DNA of 25,091 nucleotides from CAYMKL01 sp964390805 (lineage in GTDB: Bacteria; Chloroflexota; Anaerolineae; VGOG01), in contig CAYMKL010000101.1 of NCBI GenBank assembly GCA_964390805.1, positions 1-25,091 of the forward strand. Direction: 5' to 3'. Of this stretch, positions 13,067 through 18,902 are shown piece by piece. The notes under the pieces were generated by a model. The model did not search any database and had not been told where the DNA came from. It was given only the letters and a program-made list of their open reading frames with translations. How positions within the stretch are numbered: the stretch's first letter is position 1; every line of letters begins with the position of its first letter. The position numbers and the translations under genes were made by a program.

Positions 13067-14078
13067 GGCCGTCAAGCACTTCAGCCTGCACCGCATCGCC
13101 GGGACGGAGCTGCGGGTGGTTTCCGACGTCGAATCCGGGGTGATCCCCTTCATCCAGATCGAAGAAAAGGTCATAGGGAGATACGCCAAGTCTCCTCGCT
13201 GGCGACAGGAGGTCATCACCCTTTTCATCCTGAGAGACCTTGAACCCTTGATCCGGCAGTTGTCCCAGGCCGCAGGCCTGCCCCCCGGCGGCCTGGATGG
13301 TCTCCCGCACAGGCCCATCGTCAACCTGTACGATCTCAAGAATCCCGTCTCTTGCCACGTCTTCATCAACCAGGGGGCCATGGAGAAGGAGGGCTACTGG
13401 AGCGACCAGGATGCTATCATGGCGCTCCTGGCCCACGAGCATGCCCATCCCCTGGCGGAGAACGAGACGACCCAGACCTCCCGCCAGTTACGATTGGCGA
13501 TTTCCGATTTGCGATTTCCGATTTGCGATTTCTCAATCGAAAATCTGCTGACCTTGCTGGCGGACAAACTGTGTCTCTACGCGCCACGGGAGCTCTTTGC
13601 CAACGAGATGACCATCCGCAGCGGCTTCGGCGAGGCCCTGCTCCACCTGGATCAATGCACCCTGGCCAATGCCAGCCGCAGCGTGGCCGGGCGGGAAGAG
13701 CTGCGCCAGCAGTTGCAGCAAGAGGTAGCGAGTGGCAACCTTACTCTCCAGGGAGCTGACCTGCTGCTGCTCATCGGCGATCTGAAAGGCTACCTGGACC
13801 TGGCCCTGGAGATAGCGCCCTTTTATCGCACCGGACGGGAAGGCAACGCCCGAGAGCTGGAATCCATCCTGGAGACCGAGGTGTTCCCCCACCTGGAGCC
13901 CGAGGTAGCCAGGGCCTACAGCGCCCTGCGGGAACAGTACATCGCCCTGCGCGCCGACCTGACGCCGCCCGAATTGATGGCCTGGAGCAAAGGGGTGTTG
14001 AACATCCTGGCCGGGGCCCTGGCGGAGAAGGGACTTGTGCTACAGCACGGTTTGCGGATTGACAAGAGTGAGGCGTGA
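13050..14078 (+). CDS. putative HExxH metallopeptidase-like protein
   Basis: The 342-residue protein carries HEHAH at residues 129-133 within IMALLAHEHAHPLAENE, which matches the zinc-metallopeptidase HExxH pattern in a helical, hydrophobic setting. An ELFANEMTIRSGFGEALLHLD segment about 60 residues on contains Glu residues that could supply the third zinc ligand. The family is not recognised, and catalysis is not certain. No signal peptide or membrane segment is seen. Residues about 147-165 (LRLAISDLRFPICDF) are encoded by a CGATTTC/CGATTTG heptamer array inserted in frame, right after the active-site helix. Its start overlaps the actin-like gene by 17 nt with no ribosome-binding site of its own, so translation is probably coupled. 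Confidence 0.7.
   Translation: MKARDRAVKHFSLHRIAGTELRVVSDVESGVIPFIQIEEKVIGRYAKSPRWRQEVITLFILRDLEPLIRQLSQAAGLPPGGLDGLPHRPIVNLYDLKNPVSCHVFINQGAMEKEGYWSDQDAIMALLAHEHAHPLAENETTQTSRQLRLAISDLRFPICDFSIENLLTLLADKLCLYAPRELFANEMTIRSGFGEALLHLDQCTLANASRSVAGREELRQQLQQEVASGNLTLQGADLLLLIGDLKGYLDLALEIAPFYRTGREGNARELESILETEVFPHLEPEVARAYSALREQYIALRADLTPPELMAWSKGVLNILAGALAEKGLVLQHGLRIDKSEA
13488..13543. repeat. heptamer array CGATTTS inside a coding sequence
   Basis: Six successive heptamers alternate CGATTTC and CGATTTG after an initial CGATTGG. The array keeps the reading frame and encodes ISDLRFPICDF. It is a different heptamer from the GATGGCA family. Confidence 0.85.
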
Positions 14079-14103
14079 AACGTAAAACGTGAAACGTGAG
14101 AGG
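14073..14103. repeat. heptamer array AAACGTG
   Basis: GTGAAACGTAAAACGTGAAACGTGAG spans the stop of the metallopeptidase-like gene. The same word recurs at 15441, 23850 and 24595. Confidence 0.8.
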
Positions 14104-14114
14104 ATAGGAAAACC

Positions 14115-14885
14115 ATGCCCGAATCAGAAACCCCCATAGGAAAATACATGTACTGCATCATTCGCTGTCCGGAGCCCCGCCAGTTCACTACCTTGGGCAT
14201 TGGCGAGCGAGGTGACATCGTCCACACCGTCCACTTCGAGGACCTGGCAACGGTAGTCAGCGATTCCCCCATCGTCGAATACGACAGCAGCCGTCGCAAC
14301 ATGATGGCCCATACCCTGATGCTGGAAGAGGCGATGCAAGAGTTCACCATCCTGCCGGTGCGCTTCGGCACGGTAGCTCCCAGCGCCGAGGTCATCGAGG
14401 AGAAGCTGCTCAAGAGGCGCTTCGGTGAGTTCCACGGCCTTCTCCAGGAGATGGAAGGTCGAGTGGAGTTGGGGCTGAAAGCCTTCTGGTACGAGAACGT
14501 CATCTTCCAGGAGATCGTGGAAGATAACCCACCCATCCGCCAATTGCGCAATAGCCTGACGGGGCGTCCCGCCGAGGAGACCTATTACAAGCGCATCCGC
14601 CTGGGGGAGATGATCGAGGCGGCCATGTGGAAGAAGCGAGATGTGGACGCGGAAAATATCCTCACCCCTTTGCGCCCCCTGGTCTACGAAACCAGAGTCA
14701 ATAAAGTGATCACCGACCGCATGGTCCTCAACGCCGCCTTTCTGGTGGATGCGGCTCGCCAGGCGGAGTTCGACGCGGCGGTGGAGAGGCTCGACCAAGA
14801 GATGGGGAAGAGGCTCATCTTCAAGTACGTCGGCCCCGTCCCGCCCTACAACTTCGTCAACATCGTCGTCCATTGGGAAGAGTAG
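14115..14885 (+). CDS. gvpF: gas vesicle protein GvpF/GvpL family (copy 1)
   Basis: The 256-residue product is a GvpF/GvpL-family protein, an accessory component that interacts with GvpA during assembly. It shows the family hallmarks KYMYCIIRCPEP near the start, FEDLATVVSDSP, an HTLMLEEAMQEFTILPVRFGTV segment, and the closing KYVGPVPPYNFVNIVVHWEE. It is the most canonical of three paralogues in the window, with no repeat-derived insertions. The start follows AGAGGATAGGA. A GATGGCA array begins right at its stop codon. Confidence 0.95.
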   Translation: MPESETPIGKYMYCIIRCPEPRQFTTLGIGERGDIVHTVHFEDLATVVSDSPIVEYDSSRRNMMAHTLMLEEAMQEFTILPVRFGTVAPSAEVIEEKLLKRRFGEFHGLLQEMEGRVELGLKAFWYENVIFQEIVEDNPPIRQLRNSLTGRPAEETYYKRIRLGEMIEAAMWKKRDVDAENILTPLRPLVYETRVNKVITDRMVLNAAFLVDAARQAEFDAAVERLDQEMGKRLIFKYVGPVPPYNFVNIVVHWEE

Positions 14886-14932
14886 CAGATGGCAGATGGC
14901 AGATGGCAAATGGCGGATGGCAGATAGCTAAT
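14884..14932. repeat. heptamer array GATGGCA
   Basis: Five to six copies of GGCAGAT and variants (GGCAAAT, GGCGGAT) run from the gvpF stop toward the next gene. Confidence 0.85.
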
Positions 14933-14942
14933 GTAGGTAGCG

Positions 14943-15140
14943 ATGCCTTTTCGGTTTGAAAGCCTGGACATCTGGCACATGGCCAGGGCATACGCCACGA
15001 GGGTCTACGCTGTGACAGCCAAGTTCCCGCGCCACGAGGACTACGGACTGAAGTCACAGCAGAGCAGGAGCACAAGGTGTTGCATGATGAAGGTGAGCGA
15101 CAGGGTAAGAGCATCAACGCCTTTCGCCGCACCTTGCGTT
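14943..15140 (+). pseudogene. truncated S23/IVP-type four-helix-bundle protein
   Basis: Residues 1-39 (RFESLDIWHMARAYATRVYA, then KFPRHEDYGLKSQ) match the start of the four-helix-bundle proteins known from 23S rRNA intervening sequences, which normally run about 120 residues. The sequence then departs from the family and the open frame runs through a heptamer array to 15209. In another frame, the bases at about 15056-15140 read EHKVLHDEGERQGKSINAF and end at TAA; this recalls the C-terminal ribbon-helix-helix of HicB-like antitoxins, so a deletion may have joined two genes. It is not likely to be functional. Confidence 0.6.
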
Positions 15141-15144
15141 AACC

Positions 15145-15187
15145 GTCAGCCATTCGCTATCGGCCATCAGCTATCGGCTATCAGCCA
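15145..15187. repeat. heptamer array ATCAGCC/ATCGGCT
   Basis: GTCAGCCATTCGCTATCGGCCATCAGCTATCGGCTATCAGCC precedes the gvpG ribosome-binding site. Confidence 0.8.
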
Positions 15188-15196
15188 GGAGGCGGC

Positions 15197-15454
15197 ATGG
15201 GCTTCTTGACAAATTTGCTGACTTTCCCCGTAATGGGCCCCATCAAGGGCATCGTCTGGATCGCTGAGAAAGTGGACGAGCAGGTCGAGAAGGAGCTATA
15301 CGACGAGGACGCCGTGCGCGGTAAGCTCATGGAGCTGGAATTGCGCCTCGACCTGGGGGAGATCAGCGAAGAAGAGTATATGGAGGCCGAGGAGGTCTTG
15401 CTAGAGAGGATCAGGATCATCCGAGAACGACAGGCAGCAGAGCGTAAAACGTAA
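15197..15454 (+). CDS. gvpG: gas vesicle protein GvpG
   Basis: The 85-residue product is a GvpG-family protein: the N-terminus MGFLTNLLTFPVMGPIKGIV is the family signature, followed by a helical EKVDEQVEKELYDEDAVRGK and LDLGEISEEEYMEAEEVLLE. GvpG is one of the small accessory proteins needed in minor amounts for vesicle assembly, commonly encoded beside gvpF and gvpL as here. The ATG follows AGGAGGCGGC. The last few codons (ERKT) are within an AAACGTA heptamer array, so the C-terminus has probably been altered by the repeat. Confidence 0.95.
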   Translation: MGFLTNLLTFPVMGPIKGIVWIAEKVDEQVEKELYDEDAVRGKLMELELRLDLGEISEEEYMEAEEVLLERIRIIRERQAAERKT

Positions 15455-15489
15455 AACGTAACCATCACGCATCACGTTTCACGCATCAC
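15441..15489. repeat. heptamer array AAACGTA with inverse ATCACGC words
   Basis: GCGTAAAACGTAAAACGTAA is followed by CATCACGCATCACGTTTCACGC, which can pair back in part. It covers the gvpG stop and the gap to gvpO. Confidence 0.8.
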
Positions 15490-15508
15490 ATCATTTGAGG
15501 AGGATACC

Positions 15509-15772
15509 ATGACAACAGGACCCGAGATTGCACAGCAGGCCAAGGAGCAACTGGCCCAACTCACCGGGCTCACGCCCGACACGGTGTCGAGTCTGAGACG
15601 GGATGAGGAAGGCTGGCACGTCGCGGTGGAACTGATCGAGTTGAAGCGCATCCCTGAGGCCACCGACGTGTTGGCCAGTTACGAGACCCTGTTGGACGAG
15701 GAGGGCAATCTGCTCAGTTACCAACGCACAAAGCGATACCTACGCCAGGAGGTAATGGAGTTGGAAGAGTAA
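15509..15772 (+). CDS. gvpO: gas vesicle protein GvpO
   Basis: The 87-residue product fits the GvpO family: an N-terminal helix, LAQLTGLTPDTVSSLRRDEE, then GWHVAVELIELKRIPEATDV and a tail with LASYETLLDEEGNLLSYQR, RYLRQEV. GvpO is an accessory protein that can affect expression and assembly. The ATG is well supported by GAGGAGGATACC. After the TAA stop the same frame stays open to 15916 and encodes a remnant of another protein, so the region just downstream has been rearranged. Confidence 0.92.
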   Translation: MTTGPEIAQQAKEQLAQLTGLTPDTVSSLRRDEEGWHVAVELIELKRIPEATDVLASYETLLDEEGNLLSYQRTKRYLRQEVMELEE

Positions 15773-15916
15773 CTAACAGGGCCGAACGAAGAAGGGACTA
15801 TCGAAAGAGTGCTGGCCATTGCCGAGGGCTTGCGCAAGATGGGACAGCATCACGTGGCCATGATGGTGTTTGACCGATTGGAGGCGGCTTCTCAGACCCT
15901 AAGGGTTTCTAAGTAA
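15773..15916 (+). pseudogene. fragment of a paralogue of the helical-repeat protein at 16035
   Basis: In the frame that continues past the gvpO stop, the sequence reads TIERVLAIAEGLRKMGQHHV, then AMMVFDRLEAAS. This aligns with VDRLVAIAGVFEEKRQFHMAMSVYDRMERAS of the next gene. Only the C-terminal part is present, and its last residues (QTLRVSK) are encoded by the end of a miniature inverted-repeat element. A GTG at 15809 could start a 35-codon peptide, but a remnant is more likely. Confidence 0.65.
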
Positions 15917-15993
15917 ATCCCTGGAAAACGGCGATTCTGCCATGTCTGAGGCCTTTGATCCACAAAGATTCTCCCGAAAACCCTTAGGGTCTG
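15893..15993. mobile_element. 101-bp MITE-like element with perfect 16-bp terminal inverted repeats
   Basis: CAGACCCTAAGGGTTT at 15893-15908 is perfectly inverted at 15978-15993 (AAACCCTTAGGGTCTG). The interior is non-coding and has no transposase. Its left end lies in the paralogue fragment and its right end just upstream of the next ribosome-binding site. No clear target duplication is visible. Confidence 0.8.
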
Positions 15994-16034
15994 GACAAGC
16001 ACGACCAATGACAGATCAAAAAGGAGGCGTAACG

Positions 16035-16343
16035 ATGATCAGCGAAGATCTTGCTGCTACCATTTCCCAGACAGTCAGCGCCGCGCTGCTGAGGATTGGG
16101 AAAATCTACGAGGAAGAGGGGTGGCTCCATCACGCCCTGTCCCCTTATCTGAAGATCGTGGCCTACTACCCCGAAAGCGAAGAGGCAGAGGCCGCGGTGG
16201 ACAGGCTAGTGGCCATCGCCGGGGTCTTTGAGGAGAAGCGGCAATTCCACATGGCCATGTCGGTGTACGATCGCATGGAGCGGGCATCCCGATTCCAACG
16301 CTGGGATGGGCATCAGGCGACCCCCGAGGGCGATATTCTTTGA
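16035..16343 (+). CDS. small helical-repeat (TPR-like) protein
   Basis: The 102-residue protein consists of paired helices: ALLRIGKIYEEEGWLHHALSPYLKIVAYYP followed by VDRLVAIAGVFEEKRQFHMA and MSVYDRMERAS. The spacing and the small/large residue pattern (aromatic and Ala positions) are TPR-like, so it probably mediates protein contacts. The start at ATG 16035 has an excellent AAAGGAGGCG site; the longer open frame from 15942 runs through the MITE-like element and is rejected. A fragment of a paralogue lies just upstream. It is not one of the named gvp families I know, but its location among gvpO and gvpJ suggests a cluster-specific partner. Confidence 0.75.
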   Translation: MISEDLAATISQTVSAALLRIGKIYEEEGWLHHALSPYLKIVAYYPESEEAEAAVDRLVAIAGVFEEKRQFHMAMSVYDRMERASRFQRWDGHQATPEGDIL

Positions 16344-16350
16344 TAGCCTA

Positions 16351-16421
16351 TTGCTGATGGCGTATGGCAGATAGCAGAGGGACTATCAGCTATCAGCCAT
16401 TAGCTAACGGCTATTCTGCCA
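16351..16421. repeat. heptamer array
   Basis: TGATGGCGTATGGCAGATAGCAG is followed by CTATCAGCTATCAGCCATTAGC on the opposite sense, a potential hairpin in the intergenic gap. Confidence 0.8.
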
Positions 16422-16447
16422 AACGGGGCAAGCGAGGAGGCAAAACT

Positions 16448-16723
16448 ATGGAAACGGGTAGACGAGCAAACATCTACTGCCCCATTGGCCTCTACCCCAG
16501 GCAGGAAGAGGAGATCAACCGCTTGACCCAGGCGATCAACCAGGTCCGGACAGCGGCCGAGAAAGCGCCCTGGGCCCAGGCCATGATGGAAGCAGTGGAC
16601 GTGCTCCTGGCCTGCGAGCAGTATGACGAGGAAAGCTTGGATTGCGGTCTATGCCGCAATTTTGCGAAGTTGGGCCGCAAGACGGCCGCCCTGGTCATTA
16701 AGGCCGAACGCCTGAGCCGCTAA
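16448..16723 (+). CDS. unrecognised four-cysteine small protein
   Basis: The 91-residue protein starts METGRRANIYCPIGLYPRQE and contains four cysteines: Cys11, Cys56, and Cys66/Cys69 in LDCGLCRNFAKLGRKTAALV. The CxxC plus two distant Cys could bind zinc or another metal, or form disulfides. The remainder is helical. I recognise no family. ATG 16448 is chosen because GCGAGGAGGCAAAACT precedes it; the longer frame would translate a heptamer array. Position directly upstream of gvpJ with a good ribosome-binding site supports a real gene. Confidence 0.72.
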   Translation: METGRRANIYCPIGLYPRQEEEINRLTQAINQVRTAAEKAPWAQAMMEAVDVLLACEQYDEESLDCGLCRNFAKLGRKTAALVIKAERLSR

Positions 16724-16808
16724 TCTAGCCGATAGCCGACGGCAGATAGCAGATGCGCCATCGGCGTCAACCATCAGCCACCAGCTATCAGCTATTTGCT
16801 ATCTGCCA
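16724..16808. repeat. heptamer array
   Basis: CCGATAGCCGACGGCAGATAGCAGATG is followed by CATCAGCCACCAGCTATCAGC and TATTTGCTATCTGCC, forming an inverted pair around a short loop between two genes. Confidence 0.8.
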
Positions 16809-16827
16809 GAGACGAGAGGAGGACATT

Positions 16828-17130
16828 ATGCCAAATCCACGTATGGAGCACTCTATCCAAGCCACCAACCTGGCCGACATCCTGGAGCGCGTGCTCGACA
16901 AGGGTATTGTTATCGCCGGGGACATCACCATCTCCCTGGTGGATGTGGAGTTGCTAAACATCAAGCTGCGCCTACTGATAGCTTCGGTGGACAAGGCCAT
17001 GCAGATGGGCATCAACTGGTGGGAGAGCGATCCCTATCTCTCCACCCGGGCCCACCAATTGGATGAGGAGAACCGCCTGCTCCGAGAGCGGCTTGATCGC
17101 CTGGAGGCGAGACTGGGGGTGGCAGCATGA
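16828..17130 (+). CDS. gvpJ: minor gas vesicle protein GvpJ (GvpA family)
   Basis: The 100-residue product is a GvpA-family minor protein of GvpJ type: NLADILERVLDKGIVIAGDI, then TISLVDVELLNIKLRLLIAS and VDKAMQMGINWWESDPYLS, with a C-terminal coiled tail (EENRLLRERLDRLEARLGV). The extended C-terminus with the WWESDP segment distinguishes it from GvpA. GvpJ is needed in small amounts, perhaps for nucleation or the conical ends. The ATG has GAGAGGAGGACATT upstream. Its stop overlaps the next gene by 4 nt (ATGA), so the zinc-knuckle protein is translationally coupled to GvpJ. Confidence 0.94.
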   Translation: MPNPRMEHSIQATNLADILERVLDKGIVIAGDITISLVDVELLNIKLRLLIASVDKAMQMGINWWESDPYLSTRAHQLDEENRLLRERLDRLEARLGVAA

Positions 17131-17510
17131 CGGCTGACGCTAGAGCAAACCCAATGAAGACGACTGCCACGGTGGACGTGATCTGCGCCTTCTGCGGCGG
17201 CAAGGGCAAGGACCCCTTCGACATCATGTCCCCCCTGGCCACCTGCCAGGTGTGTGGTGGGACGGGACGGCGGACGCTCCACCCGCCGACGGCTCCCTGC
17301 GCCTTCTGCCGTGGCACGGGCATCCACCCCTTGTCCCGCATGAGCTGCACCACCTGCGGCGGTGTGGGCACGGTGGAGATTCCGGCCAACGCCGTCACCT
17401 GCCCCTGCTGTGGAGGCAGCGGCCGGGCCGCTGACTCCGCCAGCTATATCTGGCCGGACAGCCCCCTGTCCTGTGACTGTTGCGGGGGAAAAGGGATCAC
17501 AGCCAAATAG
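17127..17510 (+). CDS. stand-alone DnaJ-type zinc-knuckle protein (copy 1)
   Basis: The 127-residue protein consists of six CxxCxGxG-like knuckles: CAFCGGKG, CQVCGGTG, CAFCRGTG, CTTCGGVG, CPCCGGSG and CDCCGGKG. DnaJ proteins have four such knuckles that bind two zinc ions and unfolded clients. There is no J-domain and no DnaJ C-terminal domain here. ATG 17127 overlaps the gvpJ stop; a later ATG at 17154 is also possible. A chaperone-like role for a vesicle protein is inferred from the domain and from a J-domain found fused to a GvpL protein at 21197. Confidence 0.85.
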   Translation: MTADARANPMKTTATVDVICAFCGGKGKDPFDIMSPLATCQVCGGTGRRTLHPPTAPCAFCRGTGIHPLSRMSCTTCGGVGTVEIPANAVTCPCCGGSGRAADSASYIWPDSPLSCDCCGGKGITAK

Positions 17511-17558
17511 CGGATGGCAGATGGCAAATAGTAGATAGACCATCGGTCATCGGCAAGA
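17508..17558. repeat. heptamer array GATGGCA
   Basis: AGCGGATGGCAGATGGCAAATAG followed by CCATCGGTCATCGGC fills the gap between the two zinc-knuckle genes. Confidence 0.8.
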
Positions 17559-17577
17559 GATAGGAAAGGAGTGTCTG

Positions 17578-17985
17578 ATGGAGAAGGAAAGAGTCCAGGT
17601 AACCTGCGCCTTTTGCCGGGGCACAGGCCGCTCAAGGGGGACTACCTGCCCAGTATGCCGGGGAGCGGGGACAGTCTCCCTATCCGAGCCGACCAGGCGT
17701 TGCGCCTACTGCCGTGGCACCGGCCTGCAGCAACGCGGCAGCACCCTCACCTGCAGTGCCTGCGGAGGCGTGGGCACAGTGACCGTGGAGCAAGATGCCG
17801 TCCCCTGCCCGCCCTGCGGTGGGACGGGGGTAGAACCCTCGGTGCTCGGTGACAGCAAGCTCTCCTGCCTGACTTGCCGGGGGAAGGGGTTCATCTCGGC
17901 TGAGAAGGCCAAGAAGTTGCCGCCAGCCAAAAGGCTCCCCCGCCGGAGAGGGCGTGGCTCAGGGAAAGTGACCATAGAGTACTGA
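17578..17985 (+). CDS. stand-alone DnaJ-type zinc-knuckle protein (copy 2)
   Basis: This 135-residue paralogue also has six knuckles: CAFCRGTG, CPVCRGAG, CAYCRGTG, CSACGGVG, CPPCGGTG and CLTCRGKG, followed by a basic tail (AKKLPPAKRLPRRRGRGSGK) that could contact acidic surfaces or nucleic acid. The tail is absent from copy 1. The tandem arrangement shows a duplication, now well diverged. GGAAAGGAG is upstream of ATG 17578. As with copy 1, the likely role is zinc-dependent client binding in the vesicle assembly pathway, by inference. Confidence 0.85.
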   Translation: MEKERVQVTCAFCRGTGRSRGTTCPVCRGAGTVSLSEPTRRCAYCRGTGLQQRGSTLTCSACGGVGTVTVEQDAVPCPPCGGTGVEPSVLGDSKLSCLTCRGKGFISAEKAKKLPPAKRLPRRRGRGSGKVTIEY

Positions 17986-18072
17986 TGGCATATAAGCAAT
18001 GGCGGATGGCTGATGGCCGATGGCAGTAGATGAAAGCTATCGGCCAATAGCTATTGGCTATTTGCCATCTGC
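17983..18072. repeat. heptamer array
   Basis: GGCGGATGGCTGATGGCCGATGGCAG is followed by CTATCGGCCAATAGCTATTGGC and TATTTGCCATCTGC. The two halves are complementary in part. Confidence 0.85.
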
Positions 18073-18118
18073 GGCGGAGCAGCAAGAGAGGTAGACTATG
18101 TCTTAGGAAAGAAGGGCC

Positions 18119-18412
18119 ATGGCCCAGTTCGAGGTCTACGCGCGCCGGGCAGAGGCGATGGTAGACCGAGTGAAGTCCCGGCAGCCCCCTCAAGAAACAG
18201 CCGACGAAAAAGACCTGCATCTGGCTGAACAACTGCGTCGGCTGGAGGAAGGGAAAAACAGGCTGGAGAAGGAACTGGAGGAACTGGAAAGAACGAGCAT
18301 CATCCGCAAGGCCGATCTCCAGCGCCAGATCGAATGGCATGAGCGCCAGATCGAGGCCGTGAAGCGACAGCGCCAGGAGAACAAGGGCTTCGCTGCAACT
18401 TTGGAATACTGA
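18119..18412 (+). CDS. small coiled-coil protein with an upstream in-frame TAG
   Basis: The 97-residue protein is nearly all helix: EQLRRLEEGKNRLEKELEEL and DLQRQIEWHERQIEAVKRQR strongly predict a coiled coil; it ends GFAATLEY, like the coiled-coil gene at 10417. The best-placed start upstream is ATG 18098 (with AGAGAGGTAGACT), but its third codon is TAG at 18104-18106, and the frame then continues to ATG 18119. So either the start moved to 18119 using GGAAAGAAGGG as a ribosome-binding site, or the stop is read through. No family recognised. Confidence 0.72.
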   Translation: MAQFEVYARRAEAMVDRVKSRQPPQETADEKDLHLAEQLRRLEEGKNRLEKELEELERTSIIRKADLQRQIEWHERQIEAVKRQRQENKGFAATLEY

Positions 18413-18506
18413 TGCTGTATGGCCAATGGCGTATGGCAGATAGTAGATGGGCCACTAGCATCAACCATCAGCTATCTGCCATTTGCTATCGGCTACTTGC
18501 CATCTG
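18410..18506. repeat. heptamer array
   Basis: GGCCAATGGCGTATGGCAGATAG is followed by CATCAGCTATCTGCCATTTGC and CTACTTGCCATCTGC. It separates the coiled-coil gene from the short CheR-like frame. Confidence 0.8.
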
Positions 18507-18533
18507 CGGCGGAGTGTCGAGGGCAGAGGATGT

Positions 18534-18620
18534 ATGAGTGAGGGCCATAAGGAACTGCAACGCCTCCTGGAAAAGGTCTACCGCGAACGGGGCTTTGATT
18601 TCCGGAAATCTGATGACTGA
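18534..18620 (+). pseudogene. 28-codon remnant resembling the N-terminus of CheR-type methyltransferase
   Basis: ATG 18534 opens MSEGHKELQRLLEKVYRERG, then FDFRKSDD and TGA at 18618. The pattern LLEKVYRERGFDF is typical of the first helices of CheR (LLEYLRRERGFDFTGYK..). The rest of a methyltransferase is missing. A fair ribosome-binding site (CAGAGGA) remains, so a short peptide could still be made. Assignment by motif only. Confidence 0.5.
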
Positions 18621-18676
18621 CAGCCAGCAGTAAGTGGGGGGATGGTACGGCGGAAGAGTAGATTGTAGACGAGAAA

Positions 18677-18886
18677 ATGACCATTCTCACAGCGAAGGAG
18701 GGTGCCGAGTATCTGCGGGTGAGCCTATACACCCTGAGAAGGATAGAGACCGAGGGAGGTTTTACTCCCTTCCGCACTCCTGGCGGCCATCGCCGGTACA
18801 GCCTCAAAATGCTGGGCGAATACCTCGAAAATAGCCACAGACTTCCTCGTCGCCGAGAGCCGGAGAGGGAATCTGAAATTCAGTGA
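18677..18886 (+). CDS. small HTH protein, MerR/excisionase type
   Basis: The 69-residue product reads LTAKEGAEYLRVSLYTLRRI, then FTPFRTPGGHRRYSLKMLGE, the signature of the HTH_17/MerR-like winged helix found in excisionases and small DNA-binding regulators. It has no effector or dimerisation domain; the C-terminal tail is short and charged. The upstream ribosome-binding site is weak (ACGAGAAA). It may regulate the downstream cluster, or may be an excisionase-like remnant of an integrated element. It ends 16 nt before the CDC48-like gene, so co-transcription is likely. Confidence 0.75.
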   Translation: MTILTAKEGAEYLRVSLYTLRRIETEGGFTPFRTPGGHRRYSLKMLGEYLENSHRLPRRREPERESEIQ

Positions 18887-18902
18887 AAGGATTGTTAGCA
18901 AA

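Noticed and set aside
15942..16034. Longer N-terminus for the helical-repeat protein
   Set aside because: The extension translates the MITE-like element, and ATG 16035 has a very strong ribosome-binding site.
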